From the NCBI GenBank assembly GCA_018902385.1, contig JABSSW010000009.1, positions 682,001-746,000 on the forward strand: a stretch of 64,000 bases of DNA. Reading direction: 5' to 3'. Shown one piece after another: positions 35,494 to 45,681 of this stretch (within the stretch, counting starts at the first letter, position 1; every line of letters starts with the position of its first letter). The notes under the pieces are model-generated. The model was not told the DNA's origin. It did no database searches and saw only the letters and a list, made by a program, of their open reading frames with translations. A program made the translations under genes and the position numbers. This DNA comes from Physcia stellaris. Lineage: Eukaryota > Ascomycota > Lecanoromycetes > Caliciales > Physciaceae.

Positions 35494-38056
35494 CTAGGAC
35501 TTTTCGGTCGAGGCAGGGGCAGCTGGAGTAGTCGGTGTGCTTGCCGCGGCGTTCGACGTTGATGGTGCTCCGTCCTCGCCGCCCGACTTGCCAGGTGCGC
35601 CTCGACCACGCCCTCGGCCTCCACGGCCGCCTCGGTCTCGTCCACCTCGATCACCACGACCTCCAAAGCCCCCCCGTCCCCGACCGCCTTCACTGTCACT
35701 GGCACCGCTCGCGTATCCAGGGCGAGCCCCAGTATTGTTAGCTCCGCCACGGTTGCTTCCTTGCCAGGCACCAGCGCCTCCAGTCCCTTGAGCGCCTTGA
35801 TTATCGCGATTGAAGCTGGCGTTGTTCCGAGGACCGCGAGGGTCGAACCATTTGACATTTGGCTTACGGGGTTGACCTGGGGGCGGGTTGCCCTGGCTTC
35901 GCCTATGTTCCATAGGCTGTCGGTCCAAGGCTGCTTTGGCTTCCTCATGCGTGCCGAAATGTACTACATGATTCGACTTGCCGTACTTCTCGATTCGGGT
36001 GATCTTCCATTTATCTTCATCAGGGAAGACATCACGTACTGCCTCCTCAGACTCTAGATTGTGAATGAATAAGCCAGTGCTAGGTTTATTCTCTACGGAA
36101 GGTGATGCCGGTTTGTTGGCTGAAGGCGGGGCCTTTTCCGTAGTCGTACCGTTTCGTGCATCATTTGACTGTGTTTGTACGGCGGGCTTGCTAGGTGCGG
36201 CCGAGCCTGGAGTTTGTGGCTGAGGGGTCGCCGGCTTGACATTTGAGGCCGCGCTTGCTGTGGGTGATGGACCAGTACGGGAGGGGCCAGTAGAAGCTTT
36301 CTCCTGCGGATTTTGTGCAGGCTGTTGCGGCTGTTGCTGCTTCTGTTGAGCAGGCGGCTGTTGGCTCCGTGGCGGCTGATTGGGTTGTTGGTTCTGATTC
36401 AGTTGCTGACTTGTTTGTGTAGAGGGAGCAACTGGCTGACGAGTTTGGCCAGCCCCAACGGGAAGCCCGGCATTACCGCCTTGCATTACAGCATTCGTGG
36501 GTGTAGGCTGAGCTGGAGATTGAATAGATTGAGTGACTCCTGGCTTGCCACCAGTACCGCGATGAGCAAAGTTGAAGCCTTGGGCACGCATCTCCGTTCC
36601 GATGCGTCCAGCGTCAACCTCCAATACTAGATATCCGAAGGCTGCGTCAGCAAGGTTGAAGTTCCACATATTCTTGAACGCGCTCTCATCTACCACCCCT
36701 CCTGAACCCTGTCCTTGATGCGGGACCGGTCCGCCGAACGGATTTCCACCATTAGCAATAGTTGGCATTTTGTTAACAATGTCTAGCGCATTGTTGAGCA
36801 GCGTCTGTTGTGCTTCGTTTTGAGCAACTGCAGGCTCGACTTCACTCTTAACAGTTTCCCAGACATCGTTGAAAGAAGCCTTCGAAGCAGCAAGCTTGCC
36901 TCGGTAATGATCCAATGTAGGATTTACACTGAATTCGTTGTAGGAGCTACCATACCGAAAGTGAAGACCTGCTGAAACCGAAAAGTCTGCTTTGAGTGTT
37001 ACCGATAGCTGATTCAATAGACCTTCTCGGGCTGGCGAAGCATGTGTGACAAACATCCGGGTCTCGGTGGGATCGTAGACACGGTTAGCAGTGTCCACGA
37101 GTTCGCCCATCTGAAGAAGAGTTGTCCACATCGTGCCTTGACCTCCAGCTATTGTAGTTCGGCCCTCCCCATTATCGAAAAGCTTGTGCATTACCACAGC
37201 ACCACCCAAGCCGAGAAGACGAAGCTTAATTCCACCCACGTCTAACAGTCTCGAACTGGCCTCATCAATTATGTGTAGATTGTTGACCTTGTATTCTCCA
37301 GAGCGAAACTTCTCCAGCACGCGGACGTCCTCGCAAGCGCCCCAGACCGTATAGACAGGAACATCGAGAGTGTACTTTTTGTCTATGAACATTGATAGCT
37401 CCGAGAGAGCTAATTGATTGCCTGGAAAACGCTGCTGAATTTTACCTTGTGCAGGAGAGCTGGTGGCGATGGCATCTTTAATCTGCGCCGAGAGTAGGGG
37501 TGAATACTGGGCCACGTGCTTCAGGGTTCTGCGAGCAACGTCAGCGATTGTAGAGGTACAAAACCGAAGGTGGAGATCCACATACTTGTCTGCAATTCGG
37601 TCAAGAGAGCTGTCATCATAGAAGCCAAAATCCCCAGTATGGATGATGTGGTCGGCTCGAGCTTGCTTCGCAAGGTCGTTTAGAGATTTGAGATTGCCTG
37701 TGAAAGGCAACAGTGAGTCCGGTTTCCCATCCACAGGTATGAGTCTCAATCTGCATACCTCGAACGTCAGCTACACACAGGATGCGAACGCCTCCGGACT
37801 GGATCACGCGGTTGTTTGACCATGCATTAGATCCATTGCTAGGTGTTGGACCTGAGCCTGGCCCACTGCCGGCGCCATTAGGCATATGAGCTTGATTGTA
37901 TGATTGATAACGAGGTGGTTGCTAACGATAGAGTCAGACTTCACTTCCAGCTACCCTGACAGAGAACAGAAAGAGGATAGTGGCAGGATCAGAAGCTTGA
38001 TAGGCAAGCGCGGCATGTTACAACTGTAGGAACTCTCCCGCACTTACAGTAGCCAT
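35494..38056 (-). CDS. DUF2433 calcineurin-like phosphoesterase-fold protein with RGG tail
   Basis: Exons 38056-38048 (only MAT), 37921-37759, 37697-37586 and 37528-35494 (2,319 nt, 772 aa). Residues 50-330 form the fungal DUF2433 region with a phosphoesterase-like layout: ILCVADVRGNLKSL, ADHIIHTGDFGFYDD, VYTVWGACEDV and FVTHASPAREGLLNQ. The metal-ligand positions are not canonical: D-x-R in place of D-x-H, and GACED where GNHE is expected. Catalysis is therefore doubtful. A Gln/Pro/Asn-rich linker follows, then an RRM-like segment (TGLFIHNLESEEAVRDVFP, SNHVVHFGTHEEAKAALD) and an Arg/Gly-rich tail (GGRGRGGFGGRGDRGGRDRG). RNA binding is likely by inference. The nine-base first exon was chosen because it supplies the only suitable ATG (ATGGCTACT|GTAAGT). 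Confidence 0.82.
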
Positions 38057-38617
38057 GGGGTGGGTATGTGGACCGCTTGTGAAACGGGAGTACTATCTAT
38101 CAAGATGGGAGCAGAAAAGGATGAGAGTGGGTTAAAGGAGTGGTAATCGTACAACCAGCTGAGAGGTCCAGCGGTATGTCTGGTGTGAAGTAAGCGGTAG
38201 GGGTTTTGAAGGTGTGGTGTTGCTGCTCGGAATTGTAAAAGATGAAGATGATTAAGATTTTTGGTTCTGCCAAGACCACTAGCTGGGGTGGGGTTAGCCA
38301 TATTCTGCACTCAGGGGTCACTGGCGCGTTTTCCCTGTGAGTGGTGGGTGGCCAGCACATCCACCTTATCGACGGGATGTCCATTCGAAAAGCTTTCAGA
38401 TTGACGATCATCTGGAAGCACCGAACAAACTTCTAAACAAACTTCGCGAATTACTGTACTATATCATTTGTCCAACAACTCAGCAGAAGGGATATCATTG
38501 TCCCGATTCCACGATTAAACCAGGCTATCTACTCGTGGCGATCTGTAGTGAGTGGTTATGATCGGCAAGCACGTCGCCTCGTATACATGGTGAGCCACTC
38601 ATGGTCACTTGTTGAAA

Positions 38618-38841
38618 GACTCTTTTGCCCCGGACAGAATTGAGTGCGCATTGGAAACAGGAATCACTTATCAAATCACGTTTACCCGTCTTTGGATTTC
38701 AGAAAGTAATCTTATATGAATGGAGTTCTAGAGTGATCGCATTTCCGAATTCGAGCTATGGTTGGTTCATTCGATTTGGATGGATGACTGCGATCATCTG
38801 AGATGAGACCCGCACTCAATTCTGTCCGGGGCGAGTGAGTC
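38618..38841. repeat. Inverted-repeat element, MITE-like
   Basis: A perfect 22-bp inverted repeat (38627-38648 and 38811-38832; left arm GCCCCGGACAGAATTGAG...) encloses 162 bp. Symmetrical outer GACTC/GAGTC pairs at 38618-38622 and 38837-38841 extend it to 31 bp with a 4-bp unmatched or partly matched spacer. Size and structure suit a small non-autonomous DNA element. No target duplication is obvious and no ORF is inside. Confidence 0.6.
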
Positions 38842-39470
38842 GCGCTATGTATCTCCCATCTCTTGTACCAAGGTAATTCAGAATTCCCACTTTGGTCCTC
38901 ACATAACAAGACGAGTAGGTCATCATTTACAATACGATGCAATGTTTATGTTTTCTTCTGATTCTGAAGAATTTCGATCTCCATAGCTTTTCTCTTTCTC
39001 GATATCCGGCTTTTTCTCACTAGGTACCGAGTCTACGGTATGCCTATAGATCCTCTTCTTGTCATTGTAATTATGCAGCCTTAGTCACAACCAGACGAAA
39101 AGGCCTCTGTCACCGAAATGTCATCATTTCAAGCACTCATCCCTGCGTGTATATTTCGTCTTGGTCTGTGTGAGAACATGCCCTGAACAAACACAAATAG
39201 TGATTGAATGCAAGAGCTGACCAAAACGGTTCAGATGTGTCAAGAGGCTTCTGAGCTCAACGAACATTATTCCTATGTAATTCCTATCATTAAGTCCTCA
39301 AGTCAGTAATTTCTGAGCTAGACTCGAATCGATTTATTGTATGTCAATCTATAAATTCCACGTTTAGATGGATGTGCTACTTCTTGTTTTGCCTATGATC
39401 TGACCTTGAAGCGCTGACTGACTATATAGTGTCAGTCGAACGAAATATCTCTAATATGTGAATGTTACAC

Positions 39471-39620
39471 TTTCTACACAGCTTAAATGACCCTTCACAT
39501 ATGATTTTTCCTAGGAACGTAATTGTAAAACGCAAAACCTCTACTCCGTGGCTGTTTTATTTTCTACACAAAATATATGACTCTTCACATATGACTTATT
39601 AATGGGATGTAATTGTGAAT
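39471..39620 (+). repeat. Direct repeat pair, 90-bp period
   Basis: TTTCTACACA at 39471 and 39561 is followed in both copies by AAATGAC/ATATGAC, CTTCACATATGA and GTAATTGT. The two copies of about 60 bp have diverged by roughly a quarter. Confidence 0.65.
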
Positions 39621-39889
39621 TATCACTATAAGAGTCCTAGTTATGAGCAACTCCATGATGATGACGCTTTTCGAGATGCGCCTCCTATATCTTCTACCAC
39701 TTCTGTTATTTTCTCCTATAAAAGGTCTCGAAGAACCACTTCTTTTGAATCTCCATAAGCTCTCTCGATCAGCCATACTTAGCAATTCAAACCAAGTTCA
39801 TCACCAAACAGGACTGTCACCAGATCTTATCGAAGAAGCACGTCTACCTATCTTTAGCATTTCAGGCCTCGACTTCCTATATCTTCGCC

Positions 39890-40839
39890 ATGAATAGCCT
39901 GCCATTTGATGCTGAACTCCCCAAGAACCACTCGCTCGAGCACATCTACAGACCCATATCAGAACCCATTCAAGACACAGGGTGCAACAATGGCGACATA
40001 GTTGTCGTAAGACGTGTTCGGGATAATCTCAAATGCGTCGAGAAGCGTTTTAGGTGGACAAATATAGAAAATGGCAACGCGAGATTCGAGATACTCATGC
40101 TGCGGGCTTGCAAGCATCGAAATATTGTCGACTACGTCGATGCATTCGTTGACTGTCACGAGATGCCTCCACGCGCCTCGGTTTTCATGCAATATGCAGA
40201 CCTTGAAAATCTAGAAGACTTCTATAAGTCGCGACGAGCTGCACAAAAGCCACCGTTCGCGGAAATCGCTATGTGGAGCCTCTTCGCGCAGCTGGTGAAT
40301 GCTGTAGGGTATCTTCAGCATGGAATCAAGAAGGCAACTTCCGCCGACTCCTCCGAGCGCCGAAAAAGCCCTGGGTGGGTTGGCATAGTTCATCGAGATA
40401 TGTAGGTCTACCTCCTTCTCGAGAATGTCCATGACTTTTGACGCTCGATAGTAAACCAGCAAACATTTTTCTTCGAAAGAATGCCGGTGCGCCTTTTCCG
40501 ACTGCGCTTCTGGGGGACTTTGGACAAGCTATCCGCGATGACAACCAGCATTGGATACGTGAAATAATGGTCGGTGATCCTGCTTGGTCTCTTCCCGAGT
40601 TCCCCAACTATGACTGGGAAAGCGATGTCTGGAGCATAGGGGTTACCATGCAAGCAGCTTGTGCCATGAGAAGCTTCACCTCGCTTCGCACGGGAACCCA
40701 AGACGCTCTAGGAACGTGCGAGCATTTCTCGGACACTCTGAACCGAGTGATGCTATCCACACTGCGTGTCCGTCGGCGAGATCGGCCCAATATGAGGGAA
40801 CTTGCCGGGAAAGTAGGCTCTGAGGCAAGACGTGGCTAG
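39890..40839 (+). CDS. Small serine/threonine protein kinase-like protein
   Basis: Exons 39890-40401 and 40452-40839 (900 nt, 299 aa). The kinase fold is recognisable: beta-3 Lys in CVEKRF (K52), alpha-C Glu in FEILML (E67), HRNIVDYVDAF, the catalytic loop VHRDIKPANIFL (completed across the intron, AT|T giving Ile), LLGDFG (D193) and PE in WSLPEFP, then SDVWSIG. The Gly-rich loop is not clear, and the domain starts close to the N-terminus, so the N-lobe is short. Layout is nearest to NEK/NIMA-like or similar fungal-specific kinases. All main catalytic residues are present, so activity is possible. Substrate is unknown. Confidence 0.72.
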
Positions 40840-41209
40840 GCGGCAGGTTCACGGCAGGCTAGAAGCGCAAGGCAGACGGTGTATGCATGATAGACTAAGG
40901 TATTTCACTTGTGTCTGAGGGCTGCCTTTCCGTAGCCTGACACCGATAGCACTTCTTTCGAAGGGAAGAAGACTTTTTGCCTGCAATGTTATTTAAATAT
41001 CGAGGATATCATTGATAGCCACGCCCACCCGAATGCTCTGTACTTCAAAGTTCTCTTGAGGTGGTAACAGAGTACCAGTCTCGGACGCAGGGGGCACATC
41101 GCTCGGCAGTGGTGAAAATAAGCGAGATCACGTGCCCTACTTCGAATATCCCGTCTTGAACCGTACCGTTAAATAATCATAATCCTCGATCACCTCGCAT
41201 GATCCAACG
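40840..41209. other. Short spacer
   Basis: 370 bp, no gene seen. Probably the 3' end of the kinase transcript and the former promoter of the GNAT pseudogene. Confidence 0.55.
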
Positions 41210-41748
41210 ATGACAACTCCAACCCCACCCTTCACCCGCACCCGCCCAGGCTACCTCATCTCCAGCGATCCCGCCCTCCTCGCCCTCCCCGCCATCTCCG
41301 CCGCCTTCGCCTCCCCCATGCTATACTGGTGCAAACCGCTCCCCCACCCACCCTGCACACCGCGCTCTCAAACTCCCTCAACCTAGGCCTCTACACCGAC
41401 CCCTCTCCCCCATCCCCACAGCCCTCCTCCCCACAACGCAAACAGATCGGCCTCGCGCGCCTGATCACAGACCGCGTCACCTTCGCCTGACTCACGGATG
41501 TGTACGTGCTACCTGAGTACCAAGACCTGGAGCTGGGGAAGTGGCTGGTGCGCTGTGTGGATGAGGTGCTGAGCGGGATGGGAGATTTGAGGAGGGCGAT
41601 GCTGATTACGGGGGAGGGAGGGCCCGAGGGGTTTTATGAGCGGGAGTTGGGGATGGGGAGGTGTGGAGTGCTGAGTGGGGGGGCGGTGATTATGAATCGG
41701 GATGGGGAGGGGGTTGTGGAAAGGGTGGAGGGGCGTGGGGAGGCTTGA
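41210..41748 (+). pseudogene. GNAT-family acetyltransferase, broken
   Basis: From ATG 41210 the reading gives MTTPTPPFTRTRPGYLISSD and SPMLYWCKPLP, typical of a fungal GNAT protein, then falls out of frame in the C-rich stretch 41338-41355. One missing base there would restore TLHTALSNSLNLGLYTD. The restored frame continues RKQIGLARLITDRVTFA, meets TGA at 41488-41490, then goes on with LTDVYVLPEYQDLELGKWLV (the acetyl-CoA-binding beta4-alpha3 region, normally Q/RxxGxG/A) and FYERELGM. Two independent lesions argue for a pseudogene rather than a sequencing slip. The Q-x-x-G-x-G motif is also altered (DLELGKW). Confidence 0.7.
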
Positions 41749-42391
41749 GGGTGGGGGTTGGGGAGATTGGGGAGGAGGGAGTTGGTGGTAGGGGTTTGGG
41801 GTTTGAGAGAGTATCTCCAGGGTGCTGGTACAGGTCGCAAATTACTACAGGGAGTGCGTTTTACGAGCAGCGTTTCGTCAGGTTCCAGGAATTTGGCACC
41901 AGAGACTTTACTCAAAGGTCGCCAGGCACGAGTACAACATCTGCTGGCCTAGTGAGTTGCCTAGATTTCCTTGACATTCTCGGCTGCAGTCTCCAAGCAG
42001 CCTTAGGATTCATCATGAGCTGCACATTTTTGAATTTGGGTTGAAAAGTCCGTAGACCGGACAGGTGATGCGAAGGGATACTGACAAAGATGGTCACAGA
42101 TACCATCAAAAATTGAGACAGGGACAAGTAACATGTGAAAATTTCAGGAAATGCTCTTTCAGATACTTTCTTACTAGACAAAGAGTGGATGAAGTCGGAA
42201 CAAGCTTTTAGGCTGTGGCTATAGTGGTCGTCTTGGTGAGGTCTTATGACATTTCTTGATACATTGAGCTGGTCCCCTTCCAAAGCTATTAGTCGATTGA
42301 CTACTGAGTGCTAGACCTCTTGACTCAATTAAGATTTCGTCCCATCACCTAAGGTTCTCTGTAACTCTGAAAGCGAAGTCGAACGGCGTAG
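41749..42391. other. Spacer after the GNAT pseudogene
   Basis: Strongly G-rich on the + strand at its left end (41749-41830), continuing the bias of the pseudogene. No gene supported. Confidence 0.5.
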
Positions 42392-43216
42392 CTACAGGCG
42401 CCATGGTGGGCTTATGTACTCTAATGATCCTTCCTTATCTCTCCGATTCCAATCACCACCATCCACAATCAAACGATACCCCTTTTCAGAGCCATGTCTA
42501 TCGAGAACGAGCCCGTGACGTCTACTGTCGAGGACCGCCTTGGAGTCTTTGAGGATGCCCGTTTTCCTGTAGGCCGAGACAGTATGGAATTTACTATCGA
42601 TCCACATCGTTTGTTGCGCACCCCTGGCTCTCATCACACCCTTGCAAAGTGCAATCATTTGATTCTCTTGTTCCAACATTTCTCTATCCCACAGCTTTTT
42701 CCAGAGTAACTCGGCATCCTCCATTATCCAGAACGTCGTTCCCTTGAACCTGACCTCAAGATGTGGAAAATGGGCAACACCACTCGACAACCCGATCATG
42801 AGCGAGCGCTTCAGTGGAACTCGAATGAGAAGCTCTAGCTTCTTCACCATCTGTCGTGTTGGTATCCGGAGATTGTGGAGCCACCGCGACGCAATCCAAT
42901 AAGATTGCGCCTGCAGCATCTCATTGGCAACCATAAAGAACGTATTTGTGGCGTAAAGAATATGAGTAGTCTCCAAGCTGACTTGCTTGCACACGCGCAT
43001 CAAGCTGGTGGCCTCAGAAGGTAATCGAGATCCTATAGAGCCTTCTGGAATCACTTTCTTTGAGAGCGGGCCAGATGTGAGGTGGATGTGTTTGTTTACT
43101 GGGAAGTAGTACTCGTAGATCAACCGTCGCACATCGTAGGGTAAGCTGAGTAGATGCGGTTTTGTCATGGTGGAATGCAGCATGTTGCACAGCTGGTTGA
43201 AATTTGTTCGCGACAT
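42392..43216 (-). CDS. Fungal F-box-like / DUF7730-type protein, paralogue 1
   Basis: A single exon of 274 codons starting at a true ATG (43216). HLLSLPYDVRRLIYEYYFP and LMRVCKQVSLETTHILYATN are the hallmark of a large fungal family annotated as 2EXR or DUF7730: an F-box-like helical start, then a conserved CRQ/CKQ..xE...LYxxNxF block. The C-terminal half has no recognised domain. Function is unknown; family members are often species-specific and expanded. A related gene lies 0.5 kb to the right on the same strand. Confidence 0.65.
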   Translation of the reverse strand: MSRTNFNQLCNMLHSTMTKPHLLSLPYDVRRLIYEYYFPVNKHIHLTSGPLSKKVIPEGSIGSRLPSEATSLMRVCKQVSLETTHILYATNTFFMVANEMLQAQSYWIASRWLHNLRIPTRQMVKKLELLIRVPLKRSLMIGLSSGVAHFPHLEVRFKGTTFWIMEDAELLWKKLWDREMLEQENQMIALCKGVMRARGAQQTMWIDSKFHTVSAYRKTGILKDSKAVLDSRRHGLVLDRHGSEKGYRLIVDGGDWNRRDKEGSLEYISPPWRL

Positions 43217-43708
43217 CTTGACTGTTATATTTCAGCCTTCTGTTCCAGCCTTGAGAGTTTAAATGCTATCGAATGTAGATAAGAGACCAAGAATAGAGGC
43301 AATTGAAAGCAACTTATTGATGTCATGAGTGATAAGGCAAGTGATGTGAGTTTAATGGCTAGCCACAACACGAATGACCACAACACAGGCTTCATAAGGT
43401 CCTGCATGCCATGGGTTACCGCTTCTCCACTAGGCTGAGATACAAGTTTAGGATGTATGGCATGGCCGGGGACCAAAGTCAGGAGATGATAGTGCTCATT
43501 TTGTTATTTTTTCTATTCAAGCCAGTGAAAACCCGTCTTTGGACTTCACGTGATACCTCGAATCCTAAGAGCTTTCACTAAGGTAGCACCGGTCACTGTC
43601 CCCGTTTCCTCTCTTTTCAAGCTGGCTATGTTCTCTGAGCCCCGTGCAGGCCGCTTTGACATGTTAGTGCGTATTACTTGCATCTTTTCTTTGGTCTACC
43701 AGGAGACT
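43217..43708. other. Spacer between the two F-box-like paralogues
   Basis: 492 bp. No gene supported. It should hold the promoter of paralogue 1 and the 3' end of paralogue 2. Confidence 0.5.
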
Positions 43709-44380
43709 TCAGTCTCTAAGCCACTGATATATTTTACGCAAATTTTGATCTGGTGCGAGTATCTCGAGCGCGGGGATTTCACGCTGTAAAGCCCGACTTA
43801 GCCCATCAAAGTCTGACCCTACGCCTTGAATTTGCCACAGATCACGATCATTCGAGCCCCGAGCCCGTAGTATCAGCTTGCACGCGTCGACTATGTGGTC
43901 ATTCTCTACTCGGCGGTCCCATCCCTCGCCTTTATTCGACGAATAAATCCGAATCTTTAGATTCTGCAATTCGGAAATTACTCTTGCCGTCTTCTCGATA
44001 GCAAATCCCGCCCCCCACGCAAGGCGCGGACCTAATACTAACTCCACTTTCGTAGGCATTCGCATGGTAGATTGGCGGAAGTCGGGTAGAAAGTGGTCTG
44101 AACGTCGGTTCATAAAGCGCGCAGAGAATAGGTCTTCTCCTGGTTGTACGACAAAGCGATTGGTACCGTAGAACAGCTCAGTTATCTCGTCGTTGAGTTG
44201 GCGGCAAGTGAGCATCAGACCATGACCACCATCCCGTGGATGGCCCTGGTTAAAGCTTCTGGCAGTGCTGGAAGTTTCATATTCCAATTGAGAATTATCG
44301 TAGCTCAATTTTGTCAGATACACGGCTTTGTTCATAACGAAAAAGTGGCTGTAGATCTGATGACGAATGTCATACTCCAC
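43709..44380 (-). CDS. Fungal F-box-like / DUF7730-type protein, paralogue 2 (5' end unresolved)
   Basis: The reading contains EYDIRHQIYSHFFVMNKAVY, GLMLTCRQLNDEITELFYGT NRF and a C-terminal part ending IYQWLRD, the same family plan as the gene at 42392. The frame is open upstream to about 44,420 (PASLLTVEYDIRHQ) but no ATG occurs there before a TGA. The first in-frame ATG is at 44335, inside the conserved block. Either a short upstream exon supplies the start or the gene has lost it. The tandem arrangement suggests local duplication. Confidence 0.55.
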   Translation of the reverse strand: MEYDIRHQIYSHFFVMNKAVYLTKLSYDNSQLEYETSSTARSFNQGHPRDGGHGLMLTCRQLNDEITELFYGTNRFVVQPGEDLFSARFMNRRSDHFLPDFRQSTMRMPTKVELVLGPRLAWGAGFAIEKTARVISELQNLKIRIYSSNKGEGWDRRVENDHIVDACKLILRARGSNDRDLWQIQGVGSDFDGLSRALQREIPALEILAPDQNLRKIYQWLRD

Positions 44381-45681
44381 CGTGAGAAGCGAGGCTGGGA
44401 GACTGTCATAATTAGTGGAAGTTCAATGGAGCTTCGCTGACAATGTATGGTCGCCAAGACCATCGCGATGGAGGCGGGAAAAAGAGGAATCTCGTCGTCG
44501 CAGAGAGTGTAGTAGCCCAGTAGGAGTCAAGAGAAAATGTTTCCAACAGGCAAGTAAGGGGAAATGTGGCAGACTTTCGTGTAAAACTCACAGGTCAGGA
44601 ACATGCTTCCCCACATCATGTAGCGTGAGTCCTGCTCTCGTGCAGAGTGCCCGTGTTTCCTCTTGATTACTACTCACGGGTCCCCATCGGAAATCGAGTC
44701 CTCCAGATAGGATCTTGAAAGTTTCAAGAACCTCTTCATTTGTTTGTCCCTGTGGCTGGTCATCTTTCATGGAGGCATCTTTCGTAGATACGGTGTCAGA
44801 GATTCGACATTCAGTTACAAGTTGGGCTGCGGTCTGCTCATGTCAATAGGTGTGCTGAGCTCTTATGTAGGGGACCCCCTTACTGCTGAGAAGATAACTA
44901 TACCAAGGCCACGTGCTGCACTATAGAACACGAAGAGAGGTCGTTTAACAAATTTTGCATCCCCAGCCATGGGCTGAGGCCCAAAATCTGTATTTGGCTC
45001 CATCGGCTATCTCAATAATGCGGAAGTACACCGATAGTATGTGTGGTAACAGGAGGGAAAGGGAGCCGTTGTTGTGGTAGATCGCATACATAGTCATATT
45101 ACACAAGAGGGTGATCTGTGAATTAGAACCCTGAAACCATTTGGAACAGTATCACTTTAACACTCCGCAGTGAGGAGACTACTATTTCATCGTCAGTCAG
45201 GGAACAAAAAAATTGTCAGGATCATTTCTATGTTGCCCGCTTTGCTGTAGGCGTAATTCAGAACAGCTACATGAGAGTGGTGAGATTAAAGTCTGTTCTG
45301 ACGATGTTGAACATCAACCTTGGAGCCTCTGTAAGAGGCGTTGACGTTCGGGTGGCTCTTGGAACCCAAGTAAAACTTTAGTTGTATTGAAGTATGGGGT
45401 CGCAAATGATAGTATCAGTCTGTCGATCATGACCGCAGCAGAATCAGAAAGCCAATAGCTCGATGTTCTGGAACAAGGACCTGGTGTACATTGGTTGTAT
45501 CATGATAATCATTTCTCTTTGCGCCTGGTCCAAGAACTGCGCAGAGCCCCGCGAATGGCGCGAAAACATTCATCGTAGCTGTCTATCACTCGGGTGAGGC
45601 ACTAATTTCTTGGAAGACATGCCTTCACGCTGCTGGTATTCTGGCATTACTTCTTCCATCCTAGTGGTGTTTGCGATATGC
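44381..45681. other. Spacer without a supported gene
   Basis: 1.3 kb. A 60-codon minus-strand frame at 44588-44770 starts with ATG but has no known domain. It could be an upstream exon of paralogue 2 or noise. The right end holds the 3' region of the Trm7 gene. Confidence 0.5.

Larger units (their letters stand above)
38057..39889. other. Long spacer with repeats
   Basis: 1.8 kb without a supported gene. The left part should hold the DUF2433 promoter. It contains an inverted-repeat element (38618-38841) and a pair of direct repeats (39471-39620), listed separately. The middle and right parts are moderately AT-rich. Confidence 0.6.

Noticed and set aside
35265-35948. 227-codon minus-strand open frame
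   Set aside because: It overlaps the RGG end of the DUF2433 gene in another frame, and its composition follows the GC-rich codons there.
39643-39897. Plus-strand frame with a hydrophobic N-terminus just before the kinase
   Set aside because: It overlaps the kinase start, has an AT-rich repeat region upstream, and shows no cleavage site or domain that would support a secreted protein.
44588-44770. 60-codon ATG-started minus-strand frame
   Set aside because: No domain, no conserved text and no clear splice link to the neighbouring F-box-like gene.
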